A DNA stretch of 5,880 bases from an uncultured Roseovarius sp. (GTDB taxonomy: Bacteria; Pseudomonadota; Alphaproteobacteria; Rhodobacterales; Rhodobacteraceae). How positions within the stretch are numbered: position 1 is the stretch's first letter; every line of letters starts with the position of its first letter. Shown piece after piece: positions 1 through 5,298 of the stretch. The position numbers and the translations under genes are program-made. The stretch is taken from the NCBI GenBank assembly GCA_913055965.1, contig CAJXKX010000148.1, forward strand, positions 1 through 5,880, written 5' to 3'. The notes under the pieces are model-generated. The model ran no database searches. It saw nothing but the letters and a program-made list of their open reading frames with translations, and was not told where the DNA came from.

Positions 1-2
1 CG

Positions 3-1994
3 GGGCTCGGCCTCGTGGTGCAGCAGCTCGCGCTCGGCATCGGCCCGGGCCAGAGCGGATCGGGGGTGATGCAGCTGGTCGACAGCCGCACCGGCGCGCA
101 GCAGATCATCGGCCGCTACCTGGGTCAGAGCCAGGGCCGCGACGCGCTGCGCGGCGGCGAGGACGCGCTCTATCTCTGCCGCGATCCGCGCGGGCCCTCG
201 CTCGAGGAACTCGCCCCCGAGGCGTTCGCCGAAATCCGCGCCCATACCCGGCTGATGCGCGAGAAGCTGCGCGAGGAGATGCAGACCGAGTTCACCATCG
301 AGGCCGGACGGGTCTGGATTCTCGACGGCATCCGCGTCGCGCGCAACGCCCGCGCGGCTGTGGCCATCGCGGTGGCGCTGGCCGAGGACGGGATCATCAG
401 CCGCGAGGAGGCGCTGATGCGCGTCGAGCCGCGCGCGCTCAACGAGCTCTTGCACCGGCAGGTCGATCCGGAAGCCCCGCGCGAGGTGCTGGCCCATGGC
501 ATCGCCGCCAGCCCCGGGGCCGCCTCGGGCAAGGTGGTGTTCTCGGCCGCCGAGGCGCAGGCGGCGGCGGCGCGCGGCGAGGCCTGCGTGCTGGTGCGCC
601 GCGAGACCAGCCCCGAGGATATCCGCGGCATGCACGCCGCCAGCGCCATCCTCACCGAGCGCGGCGGCATGACCAGCCACGCCGCGGTGATCGGGCGCGG
701 CATCGGCCTGCCTTGCGTGGTTGGGGCCTCCGACATCCGCTTCCAGACGCGGCGCAAGATGCTGACCATGCCGGGCGGGCAGGTGATCCGCGCGGGCGAG
801 ACGATCACCGTCGACGGCACCAATGGCGAGATCCTCGCGGGCGAGGCGCCGCTTCTGGAGGCGGCGCGCGACGCGGCCTTCCAGACGCTGATGAGCTGGG
901 CCGACGAGACCCGCGACATCGCCGTGCGCGCCAATGCCGACACCCCCGCTGACGCGGAACTCGCGCGCAACTTCAAGGCCCGCGGCATCGGCCTGTGCCG
1001 GACCGAGCACATGTTCTTCGAGGCCGACCGCCTCACCGTCATGCGCGAGATGATCTTCGCCGACACGAGCGAAGATCGCGCCGCGGTGCTCGAGCGGCTG
1101 TTGCCCATGCAGCGCGCCGATTTCGCCGACCTCTTTCGCATCATGCAGGGGCAGCCGGTCTGTATCCGTCTGTTCGACCCGCCGCTGCACGAGTTCCTGC
1201 CCGCCGACCGCGCGGGCCACCTGCAACTGGCCGAGGCGCTCGACATGCCGGTGTCGGACGTGACGCGCCGGGTCGAGGCGCTGGGCGAATACAACCCCAT
1301 GCTGGGGATGCGCGGCGTGCGGCTGGGCATCACCGTGCCGGAGATCTACGACATGCAGGCGCGCGCCATCTTCGAGGCGACGCTCGAGGCGAGCCGCGAG
1401 GGCGAGCCGCCGGTCGTGCCCGAGATCATGATCCCGCTGGTCAGCGCCCGGCGCGAGGTCGAACTGGTCAAGACGCGAGTGGATGCCGTGGCGGCGGCGG
1501 TGCGCAACGAACGCCGTCGCGATTTCGCCTACCGGCTGGGCGTGATGGTCGAGACGCCGCGCGCGGCGCTGCGCGCGGGCGAGATCGCGCCGCTGGTGTC
1601 GTTCCTCAGCTTCGGCACCAATGACCTCACGCAGATGACCTACGGGCTGTCGCGCGACGACGCGGGGCGGTTCATGTCGGCCTATGTCCGGCAGGGCGTC
1701 TATTCCGAGGACCCGTTCCACGTGCTCGATACCGACGGGGTGGGCGAGCTTCTGCGGATCGGGGCCGAGCGGGGGCGCGCGGCCAACCCGGACGTGGTGC
1801 TGTCGATCTGCGGCGAGCATGGCGGCAATCCCGAATCGATTTCCTTCTGCCGCGATGCCGGGTTCACCTACGTGTCCTGCTCGCCCTTCCGGGTGCCGGT
1901 GGCGCGACTTGCCGCCGCACAGCTTTCGGTGCGCGACAGGATCGGCACGGCGCAGGCCCCCGGCACGCAAGATGTGCCCCGTTCGGTGCCCTGA
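3..1994 (+). CDS. Pyruvate phosphate dikinase-like PEP-utilizing enzyme, 5' end outside window
   Basis: Canonical PPDK interconverts ATP + phosphate + pyruvate and AMP + PPi + PEP in the cytoplasm. The frame is open to the left edge, so the GTG at 15 is not a true start; roughly 230 N-terminal residues are missing compared with the usual ~870-900. Numbering from that GTG: the end of the ATP-grasp domain is ~1-110; the swivelling phospho-histidine domain is ~155-275, with GGMTSHAAV and catalytic H222; the PEP/pyruvate TIM barrel is ~290-645. The barrel keeps GIGLCRTEHMFF (R329), RLFDPPLHEFLP (R385), E513, FGTNDLTQM (N536, D537) and CGEHGG (C599, the expected proton donor). The ATP-grasp part is abnormal: the usual FTRNP, YGEY, QGED and LQTR motifs are replaced. 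I therefore call it PPDK-like and withhold ppdK; a divergent paralogue is my inference. A short tail follows the barrel. No T-rich terminator follows, so read-through into the hydrolase is possible. Confidence 0.9.
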   Translation, partial: GLGLVVQQLALGIGPGQSGSGVMQLVDSRTGAQQIIGRYLGQSQGRDALRGGEDALYLCRDPRGPSLEELAPEAFAEIRAHTRLMREKLREEMQTEFTIEAGRVWILDGIRVARNARAAVAIAVALAEDGIISREEALMRVEPRALNELLHRQVDPEAPREVLAHGIAASPGAASGKVVFSAAEAQAAAARGEACVLVRRETSPEDIRGMHAASAILTERGGMTSHAAVIGRGIGLPCVVGASDIRFQTRRKMLTMPGGQVIRAGETITVDGTNGEILAGEAPLLEAARDAAFQTLMSWADETRDIAVRANADTPADAELARNFKARGIGLCRTEHMFFEADRLTVMREMIFADTSEDRAAVLERLLPMQRADFADLFRIMQGQPVCIRLFDPPLHEFLPADRAGHLQLAEALDMPVSDVTRRVEALGEYNPMLGMRGVRLGITVPEIYDMQARAIFEATLEASREGEPPVVPEIMIPLVSARREVELVKTRVDAVAAAVRNERRRDFAYRLGVMVETPRAALRAGEIAPLVSFLSFGTNDLTQMTYGLSRDDAGRFMSAYVRQGVYSEDPFHVLDTDGVGELLRIGAERGRAANPDVVLSICGEHGGNPESISFCRDAGFTYVSCSPFRVPVARLAAAQLSVRDRIGTAQAPGTQDVPRSVP

Positions 1995-2118
1995 GACGGC
2001 GCGTCCGGCCCATCGGCAAAGTCCCGCCGACCCTCCGGCTGGACGCAGGCGCCGGTTTCGGCTATGCGCCCGGATGATCGAGCGTGCCCCCAGGGGCATT
2101 CAGCAAGGGAGAACGTGC

Positions 2119-2733
2119 ATGAAACGGACGCTGTTGGCGGTGGCGCTGGCCTCTGCGACGGTCGGACCGGTTGCGGCGGATACCCCGCTCACGCAACTCA
2201 TGGCCGAGGAAATCCGCGCGCTGCGCGCCATCTCGGGCGACCGGCTCGCCGGGTTCGTCGCCCGTCCCGAGACCGGGATCGAGTATTCCGAGGCCTGGCT
2301 GGCGCGCCAGCAGGTGAGCGGGGCCGATGCGCAGACCGAGTGCCTCGCCGAGGCGCTGTATTTCGAGGCCCGCGGCGAGAGCGTGCGCGGCCAGTTCGCG
2401 GTGGCCGAGGTGATCATGAACCGCGTCGACAGCCCCGAGTTCCCCGACACCGTCTGCGGGGTGATCCACCAGGGCACCGGCAAGCGGTACCAGTGCCAGT
2501 TCACCTACACCTGCGACGGCAATCCCGAGCATATCGCGAACCAGGAGGCCTATGGTCAGGTGTCGCGGGTGGCGCGGCTGATGGTCGAGGGCGCGCCGCG
2601 CGAACTGACCGGCGGGGCGACCTATTACCATACCCGCGCCGTCGCGCCGCGCTGGTCGCGTGTCTTCGCGCGCACCGCGTCGATCGGCGTGCACCATTTC
2701 TACCGCAAGCCGACGCGCCTCACACGCAACTGA
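2119..2733 (+). CDS. Exported SleB-type cell wall hydrolase (Hydrolase_2 family)
   Basis: The 204-residue product is a probable periplasmic peptidoglycan-cleaving enzyme, related to the catalytic domain of the Bacillus spore-cortex lytic enzyme SleB. A signal peptide covers residues 1-20: MKR, a hydrophobic core, and a VAA|D cleavage site. The linker at ~21-70 is unremarkable. The catalytic domain at ~72-195 has CLAEALYFEARGES (75-88), in which E83 matches the SleB catalytic glutamate, then GQFAVAEVIMNRV (91-103), a QCQFTYTCDG segment (126-134) and TYYHTRAVAPRWSR (168-181). Four cysteines (75, 113, 126, 132) lie in the mature part and could form disulfides in the periplasm. The frame stays open upstream to 1684 inside the PPDK-like gene, but the ATG at 2119 is preceded by AGGGAG seven bases away and begins the signal peptide, so it is the start. 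In a non-spore-former the likely role is wall remodelling; the exact bond cleaved cannot be read from sequence. Confidence 0.9.
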   Translation: MKRTLLAVALASATVGPVAADTPLTQLMAEEIRALRAISGDRLAGFVARPETGIEYSEAWLARQQVSGADAQTECLAEALYFEARGESVRGQFAVAEVIMNRVDSPEFPDTVCGVIHQGTGKRYQCQFTYTCDGNPEHIANQEAYGQVSRVARLMVEGAPRELTGGATYYHTRAVAPRWSRVFARTASIGVHHFYRKPTRLTRN

Positions 2734-2764
2734 GCGATTCCCGCATCCGGCGCGTCGAACGCGG

Positions 2765-2792
2765 TTGACTCGGTCGCGCGCGCCGGTAAAAG
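2765..2792 (+). promoter_or_regulatory. Probable sigma70 promoter of rpmG
   Basis: TTGACT at 2765-2770 matches five of six bases of the -35 consensus. TAAAAG at 2787-2792 matches four of six at -10, with a 16-bp spacer. Transcription would start near 2799 and give a leader of about 50 nt carrying the hairpin at 2813-2834. The position just after the hydrolase stop suggests that rpmG is transcribed independently. Assigned by eye. Confidence 0.55.
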
Positions 2793-2812
2793 GCGGGGTT
2801 CATGGGATATTC

Positions 2813-2834
2813 GCGGATGCCCATGCGCATCCGC
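2813..2834 (+). promoter_or_regulatory. Perfect inverted repeat in the rpmG leader
   Basis: GCGGATGC (2813-2820) and GCATCCGC (2827-2834) are perfect 8-bp reverse complements around the 6-base loop CCATGC. The hairpin ends three bases before the AGGAGA ribosome binding site (2838-2843). No T run follows, so it is not an intrinsic terminator. It could modulate translation or stabilise the 5' end of the message; this is inferred from position only. Confidence 0.5.
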
Positions 2835-2849
2835 CGCAGGAGACGAGAC

Positions 2850-3017
2850 ATGGCAAAGCCGACCACCATCAAGATCCGCCTCAACTCGACCGCGGGCACC
2901 GGGCATTTCTACGTGACCAAGAAGAACGCCCGCACGATGACCGAAAAGATGACCGTGCGCAAATACGATCCGGTCGCGCGCAAGCATGTCGAGTACAAGG
3001 AAGGCAAGATCAAGTAA
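2850..3017 (+). CDS. rpmG: 50S ribosomal protein L33
   Basis: A 55-residue basic protein of the large ribosomal subunit, located near the E site. The start MAKPTTIKIRLNSTAGTG, then FYVTKKNARTM (20-30) and KYDPVARKHV (38-47), are typical L33. Length matches the proteobacterial family. There are no cysteines, so this is the zinc-independent form without CxxC pairs. The start is set by AGGAGA (2838-2843) six bases upstream and by the conserved MAKPTT beginning. An in-frame ATG at 2802 would add an arginine-rich 16-residue extension not usual in L33 and encoded across the leader hairpin. The gene appears to be a single transcription unit, with a promoter at 2765-2792 and an intrinsic terminator at 3046-3069. 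The protein is unremarkable; its leader hairpin is the unusual part. Confidence 0.97.
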   Translation: MAKPTTIKIRLNSTAGTGHFYVTKKNARTMTEKMTVRKYDPVARKHVEYKEGKIK

Positions 3018-3045
3018 CGATTCCGCCTTACCCCGGTTTGAACAG

Positions 3046-3069
3046 CCGCGCCCCCCGGGCGCGGTTTTT
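3046..3069 (+). terminator. Intrinsic terminator of rpmG
   Basis: CCGCGCCC (3046-3053) pairs perfectly with GGGCGCGG (3057-3064) across a CCC loop, followed directly by five T (3065-3069). It lies 29 bases after the rpmG stop. A GC-rich stem plus T run is the classical rho-independent signal. Confidence 0.92.
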
Positions 3070-3082
3070 CGTTTCGGTGGGC

Positions 3083-3103
3083 GTCTTCTTGGCAAAAATA
3101 CCC
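3083..3103. other. AT-rich intergenic motif between convergent genes
   Basis: The stretch from 3083 to 3103 contains CTTGGCAAAAATACC between the two opposed terminators. It stands out as AT-rich in a GC-rich window and has no coding role. From memory, very similar strings recur between genes in Rhodobacteraceae genomes. That recollection is unverified, and the function, if any, is unknown. Confidence 0.3.
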
Positions 3104-3126
3104 GTATCCCGCGGGCGCAGAACAGG

Positions 3127-3155
3127 AAAAGGGCCGGTCGATGTGACCGGCCCTT
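3127..3155 (-). terminator. Intrinsic terminator of the BAX-inhibitor-1 gene
   Basis: GGGCCGGTC (3131-3139) and GACCGGCCC (3145-3153) form a perfect 9-bp stem with a 5-base loop, extendable to 11 bp by flanking A-T pairs. Read on the minus strand, the stem is followed by a run of four T (complement of 3127-3130). It lies about 30 bases beyond the stop of the minus-strand membrane protein gene. On the plus strand it would be followed only by TTCG, so it mainly serves the minus strand. Confidence 0.85.
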
Positions 3156-3184
3156 CGCGTGTCTCTGGATGATGCGGCTGTCCG

Positions 3185-3964
3185 CTATTCCTGCTGGCCC
3201 ATGAACATCAGCAGGAACTGGAACATGTTCAGGAAGCTGATGTAGAGGTTGAGCGCGCCGTCATAGGCGGCCTTGTCCAGCCATTCCTGATCGCCCTGCG
3301 CGGCATGGGCCACGTAGGTGTTCTTGATCTCCTGCGTGTAGAAGGCCGTGAGACCGGCGAAGATCAGCAGGCCGATGGCCGAGATCGCGAACATCATCGC
3401 GGGCGATTGCAGGAAGATGTTGACGATCATCGACACGATCAGGCCGATCACCCCCATGATGAGGAACGCGCCCCAGCCCGAGATGTCCTTCTTGGTGGTG
3501 TAGCCCCAGAGCGACAGACCGGCGAATGCGATGGCCGTCACGATGAAGGTCTGCGCGATCGAGAAGCTGGTGAACACCAGGAAGATCGAGCTGAGCGACA
3601 GACCGATGAGCGCCGCGAAGGCGAAGAAGCCAAGCTGCACGCCCGCGGCCGGTGCCCGGCGCAGCAGCGCGCCCCAGCCGAGAAAGATGAAGGCCAGCGG
3701 TGCCAGCATGATCACCCAGCGCAGCGGCGACAGGTAGATCGCCGCGCCCAGACCGGTGAGCATCTTGCCATTGCCCATCTGCGCGGCGGCGGCCGAGGGA
3801 TCGGTCGTCACGGCCAGCCCCGAGATCGCCCATGCCGCCAGCGCGGTGATGAGCATCCCCACGGACATGGTGCCGTAGACCTTGTTCATGTGCGCGCGCA
3901 GCCCGGCATCGATCTCGCCGGCGCGTGCGCCCGCAGATGTCCGGATCGTGTCGTATTGAGCCAT
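3185..3964 (-). CDS. BAX inhibitor-1 / YccA family integral membrane protein
   Basis: A 259-residue inner-membrane protein of the BI-1 (UPF0005, TMBIM-like) family. Characterised members act as pH-sensitive calcium leak channels or as modulators of membrane-protein quality control (YccA with FtsH). After a polar N-terminus (1-28), hydrophobic segments lie at about 30-52, 80-101, 108-132, 135-155, 161-184, 188-208 and 237-255, giving the seven-helix layout. Recognisable family stretches include MNKVYGTMSVGM (26-37), SIAQTFIVTAIAFAGL (135-150), GYTTKKDISGWG (154-165) and FAGLTAFYTQEIK (202-214). The usual YDTQ is FYTQ here, and the usual LYLDF near the C-terminus is LYISF, so both conserved aspartates appear to be absent. 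The ATG at 3964 is preceded by GGAGGT and begins MAQYDTIRTSAG; the frame opens 36 residues further, but that extension crosses the ribosome binding site and promoter. Monocistronic by its own promoter and terminator. The exact function in this organism is unknown. Confidence 0.93.
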   Translation of the reverse strand: MAQYDTIRTSAGARAGEIDAGLRAHMNKVYGTMSVGMLITALAAWAISGLAVTTDPSAAAAQMGNGKMLTGLGAAIYLSPLRWVIMLAPLAFIFLGWGALLRRAPAAGVQLGFFAFAALIGLSLSSIFLVFTSFSIAQTFIVTAIAFAGLSLWGYTTKKDISGWGAFLIMGVIGLIVSMIVNIFLQSPAMMFAISAIGLLIFAGLTAFYTQEIKNTYVAHAAQGDQEWLDKAAYDGALNLYISFLNMFQFLLMFMGQQE

Positions 3965-3968
3965 TGAT

Positions 3969-3974
3969 ACCTCC
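3969..3974 (-). promoter_or_regulatory. Ribosome binding site fixing the BAX-inhibitor-1 start
   Basis: On the minus strand, GGAGGT (complement of 3969-3974) sits four bases before the ATG at 3964. This strong Shine-Dalgarno match decides between this start and the longer open frame reaching 4072. Confidence 0.85.
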
Positions 3975-4009
3975 AGTTGCGTGGCGGCCCCGCTCGGGGC
4001 TTTGCGCGT

Positions 4010-4038
4010 AATATCGGAGGGGGTCGGGTTCATTTCAA
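4010..4038 (-). promoter_or_regulatory. Probable sigma70 promoter of the BAX-inhibitor-1 gene
   Basis: On the minus strand, TTGAAA (complement of 4033-4038) is followed by exactly 17 bases and GATATT (complement of 4010-4015). This is a good -35 and a fair -10 with ideal spacing. The start of transcription would be near 4003, giving a leader of about 40 nt that includes a short GCCCC/GGGGC hairpin (3987-4000). Assigned by eye. Confidence 0.55.
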
Positions 4039-4096
4039 GCTTTTCCGACCTTTTCACGCATGTTTTTCGCACCGCTCCCGCGCGGCTGCACGCGGG

Positions 4097-4297
4097 TCAG
4101 GCGCAGCACGTTCCGGCGATATCCCACAGCGGGCGCGCGGCCTCGCGGCGCGCCGCGTCGCGGCTCAGCCCGAGATCGGCGAGGGCCGCGTCATTGAGGC
4201 GCGCGAGCGCCCGGCGCTGATGGGCGATCTCGAGCATCCGGGCCAGCGGCAGGCGCGGGAGGCGGGGCAGGGTGGTGATGGCGATCCGGGCGAACAT
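4097..4297 (-). CDS. DUF1127 small protein
   Basis: A 66-residue, arginine-rich basic protein. The C-terminal half carries the DUF1127 (YjiS-like) signature at about 28-58: RRALARLNDAALADLGLSR, then DAARREAARPLWD. The N-terminal part (1-24) has a proline-leucine repeat, LPRLPRLP, and is hydrophobic/basic. Two adjacent cysteines (64, 65) end the chain. Characterised DUF1127 proteins in alphaproteobacteria are small RNA-binding or RNA-turnover factors, for example CcaF1 of Rhodobacter sphaeroides, tied to oxidative stress and small-RNA processing. A similar role here is inference from family and basic charge. The ATG at 4297 has AAGGA (complement of 4306-4310) eight bases upstream. The gene is divergent from the LysR regulator and co-directional with, but 132 bp from, the BAX-inhibitor-1 gene, which has its own promoter. 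No clear T-run terminator follows. Confidence 0.85.
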   Translation of the reverse strand: MFARIAITTLPRLPRLPLARMLEIAHQRRALARLNDAALADLGLSRDAARREAARPLWDIAGTCCA

Positions 4298-4349
4298 CGG
4301 GCTGATCCTTTCCGTCTTGTGATGTGTCGTGAATTTTGCATTTCATGCC

Positions 4350-4379
4350 TTGATCATATGGAGGGATTTCTTCAATAAT
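4350..4379 (+). promoter_or_regulatory. Probable sigma70 promoter of the LysR gene
   Basis: TTGATC (4350-4355) and AATAAT (4374-4379, five of six matches) are separated by 18 bases. Transcription would start near 4386, about 37 bases before the ATG. The -10 overlaps the TTCA-N4-TGAA dyad, which would allow autorepression. Confidence 0.55.
4353..4358 (-). promoter_or_regulatory. Possible -10 element of the DUF1127 promoter
   Basis: TATGAT on the minus strand (complement of 4353-4358) matches five of six bases of the -10 consensus and lies about 55 bases before the DUF1127 start. No good -35 sits 16-18 bases upstream; the best is TTCATT at 18 bp. A weak -35 would fit a promoter that needs an activator such as the adjacent LysR protein. 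The element overlaps the opposite-strand -35 at 4350-4355. Confidence 0.35.
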
Positions 4380-4422
4380 GAAAATGAATGTTCGTAGGCC
4401 AATCCATCAAGGAGCGTGATCC

Positions 4423-5298
4423 ATGCGCAATCTCGACATCACCACCCTGCGCGCGCTCGTCGCGGTCGCCGATCACGGCGGGGTGACGCGCGCGGCGGCG
4501 ATCCTCAACCTCACGCAATCGGCGGTGTCGATGCAGATCAAGCGGCTCGAAGAGATGCTCGACCTTGCGCTCTTCGACCGCGGGCACCGGCGCGTGTCGC
4601 TGACCGGTCCGGGCGAACAGCTGGTGCGCTACGCCCGGCGCATCCTGTCGCTCAACGACGAGGCGGTGGCGCGGCTGACCGAGGACCGCTACGAGGGCGA
4701 GTTGCGTCTCGGCGTGCCGCATGACATCGTCTACCCGGTGGTGCCGCGCGTGCTCAAGCAGTTCAACGCCGCCTATCCGCGCATCAACGTCCACCTGCGC
4801 TCGTCCAGCACCATGCGGCTCCACGAGGAGTTCGCGCGCGGCGAGGTGGACGTGATCCTGACCACGGAAGAATCGCTCAAGCCCGGCGGCGAGACCCTGA
4901 CCGAGATGGCGCTGCGCTGGACCGGCGCGCGCGGTGGCACGGCATGGAAGCGCCGCCCGCTGCGGCTCGCGTTCTGCTCGGCCTGCATCTTCCGCCCCAT
5001 CGTGCTGCGCCGGCTCGAAGAGGCGGGGATCGACTGGGAGATGGCGGTGCTGTCGGAGGACGATCGCGCCGTCGAGGCGCTGGTCAGCGCCGATCTCGCC
5101 GTCGGTGCCCTGCTCGAGGACAGCATCCCGCCCCATCAGGAGGCGATCGAGCCGGGCAGCGCGCTTCCCGATCTCGGCGTGCAGCAGATCAACCTCTACG
5201 CGCGCGGGGGCGGCGACATGCTGCTCGACCCGCTGTCGGAAATGCTGCGGCAGGGCTTCGTCGCGCAGCCCGCGCCGCTCAGCCGTCAGACGGCGTGA
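4423..5298 (+). CDS. LysR-family transcriptional regulator
   Basis: A 291-residue cytoplasmic DNA-binding regulator of normal LysR length. The N-terminal winged helix-turn-helix covers about 5-64: LDITTLRALVAVADHGG, then TRAAAILNLTQSAVSMQIKR (22-41) as the HTH, and LALFDRG (48-54) with the wing after it. A linker helix at ~65-88 leads to the two-lobed effector-binding domain from GELRLGVPHDI (92-102) to the end. The HTH resembles the LrhA/HexA-type subgroup. Two nearby cysteines, C185 and C188, lie in the FCSACIFRP strand region of the effector domain. The start is supported by AAGGAG (4409-4414) eight bases upstream. The divergent DUF1127 gene is the natural first candidate target, with likely autoregulation through the shared region. 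The co-inducer is unknown. The 3' end overlaps the convergent MDR gene by 20 bp. Confidence 0.94.
   Translation: MRNLDITTLRALVAVADHGGVTRAAAILNLTQSAVSMQIKRLEEMLDLALFDRGHRRVSLTGPGEQLVRYARRILSLNDEAVARLTEDRYEGELRLGVPHDIVYPVVPRVLKQFNAAYPRINVHLRSSSTMRLHEEFARGEVDVILTTEESLKPGGETLTEMALRWTGARGGTAWKRRPLRLAFCSACIFRPIVLRRLEEAGIDWEMAVLSEDDRAVEALVSADLAVGALLEDSIPPHQEAIEPGSALPDLGVQQINLYARGGGDMLLDPLSEMLRQGFVAQPAPLSRQTA

Larger units (their letters stand above)
4326..4392. promoter_or_regulatory. Shared AT-rich divergent control region of DUF1127 and LysR genes
   Basis: This AT-rich stretch between the divergent genes holds five TGAA/TTCA tetramers: TGAA at 4330, TTCA at 4342, TTCA at 4371, TGAA at 4379 and TGAA at 4385. 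They give the dyads TGAA-N8-TTCA (4330-4345) and TTCA-N4-TGAA (4371-4382). LysR-family regulators typically bind dyads in the intergenic region with a divergent target, so these are candidate operators. No site has been proven and the tetramers are short. Confidence 0.45.

Noticed and set aside
170..1333. Long open frame of 387 codons on the minus strand inside the PPDK-like gene
   Set aside because: Low-complexity Ser/Arg/Ala-rich translation typical of the antisense of a GC-rich gene; no domain is recognisable and it lies fully inside a clearly conserved coding region.
2085..2098. TGCCC/GGGCA hairpin before the hydrolase ribosome binding site
   Set aside because: A 5-bp stem is expected often by chance at this GC content, and nothing else supports a regulatory role.
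1684..2118. Upstream in-frame extension of the cell wall hydrolase into the PPDK-like gene
   Set aside because: It would bury the signal peptide in the middle of a protein and overlap conserved PPDK barrel coding; the ATG at 2119 has a good ribosome binding site.
2751..2763. CGCGT/ACGCG hairpin after the hydrolase stop as its terminator
   Set aside because: Short stem, three-base loop and no T run; it only abuts the rpmG -35 element.
2802..2849. Longer L33 starting at ATG 2802
   Set aside because: The 16 added residues are arginine-rich and not usual in L33, they lie over the leader hairpin, and the strong AGGAGA is placed for the ATG at 2850.
3305..3967. Open frame of 220 codons on the plus strand opposite the BAX-inhibitor-1 gene
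   Set aside because: Arg/Glu/His-rich translation without a domain; it mirrors a conserved membrane protein.
3965..4072. 36-residue N-terminal extension of the BAX-inhibitor-1 protein
   Set aside because: It covers the likely promoter and Shine-Dalgarno; family proteins commonly begin at the MAQYDT-type start.
4077..4096. CCCGCG/CGCGGG hairpin just after the DUF1127 stop as a terminator
   Set aside because: Only a 6-bp stem with an 8-base loop, and no T run follows on the minus strand.
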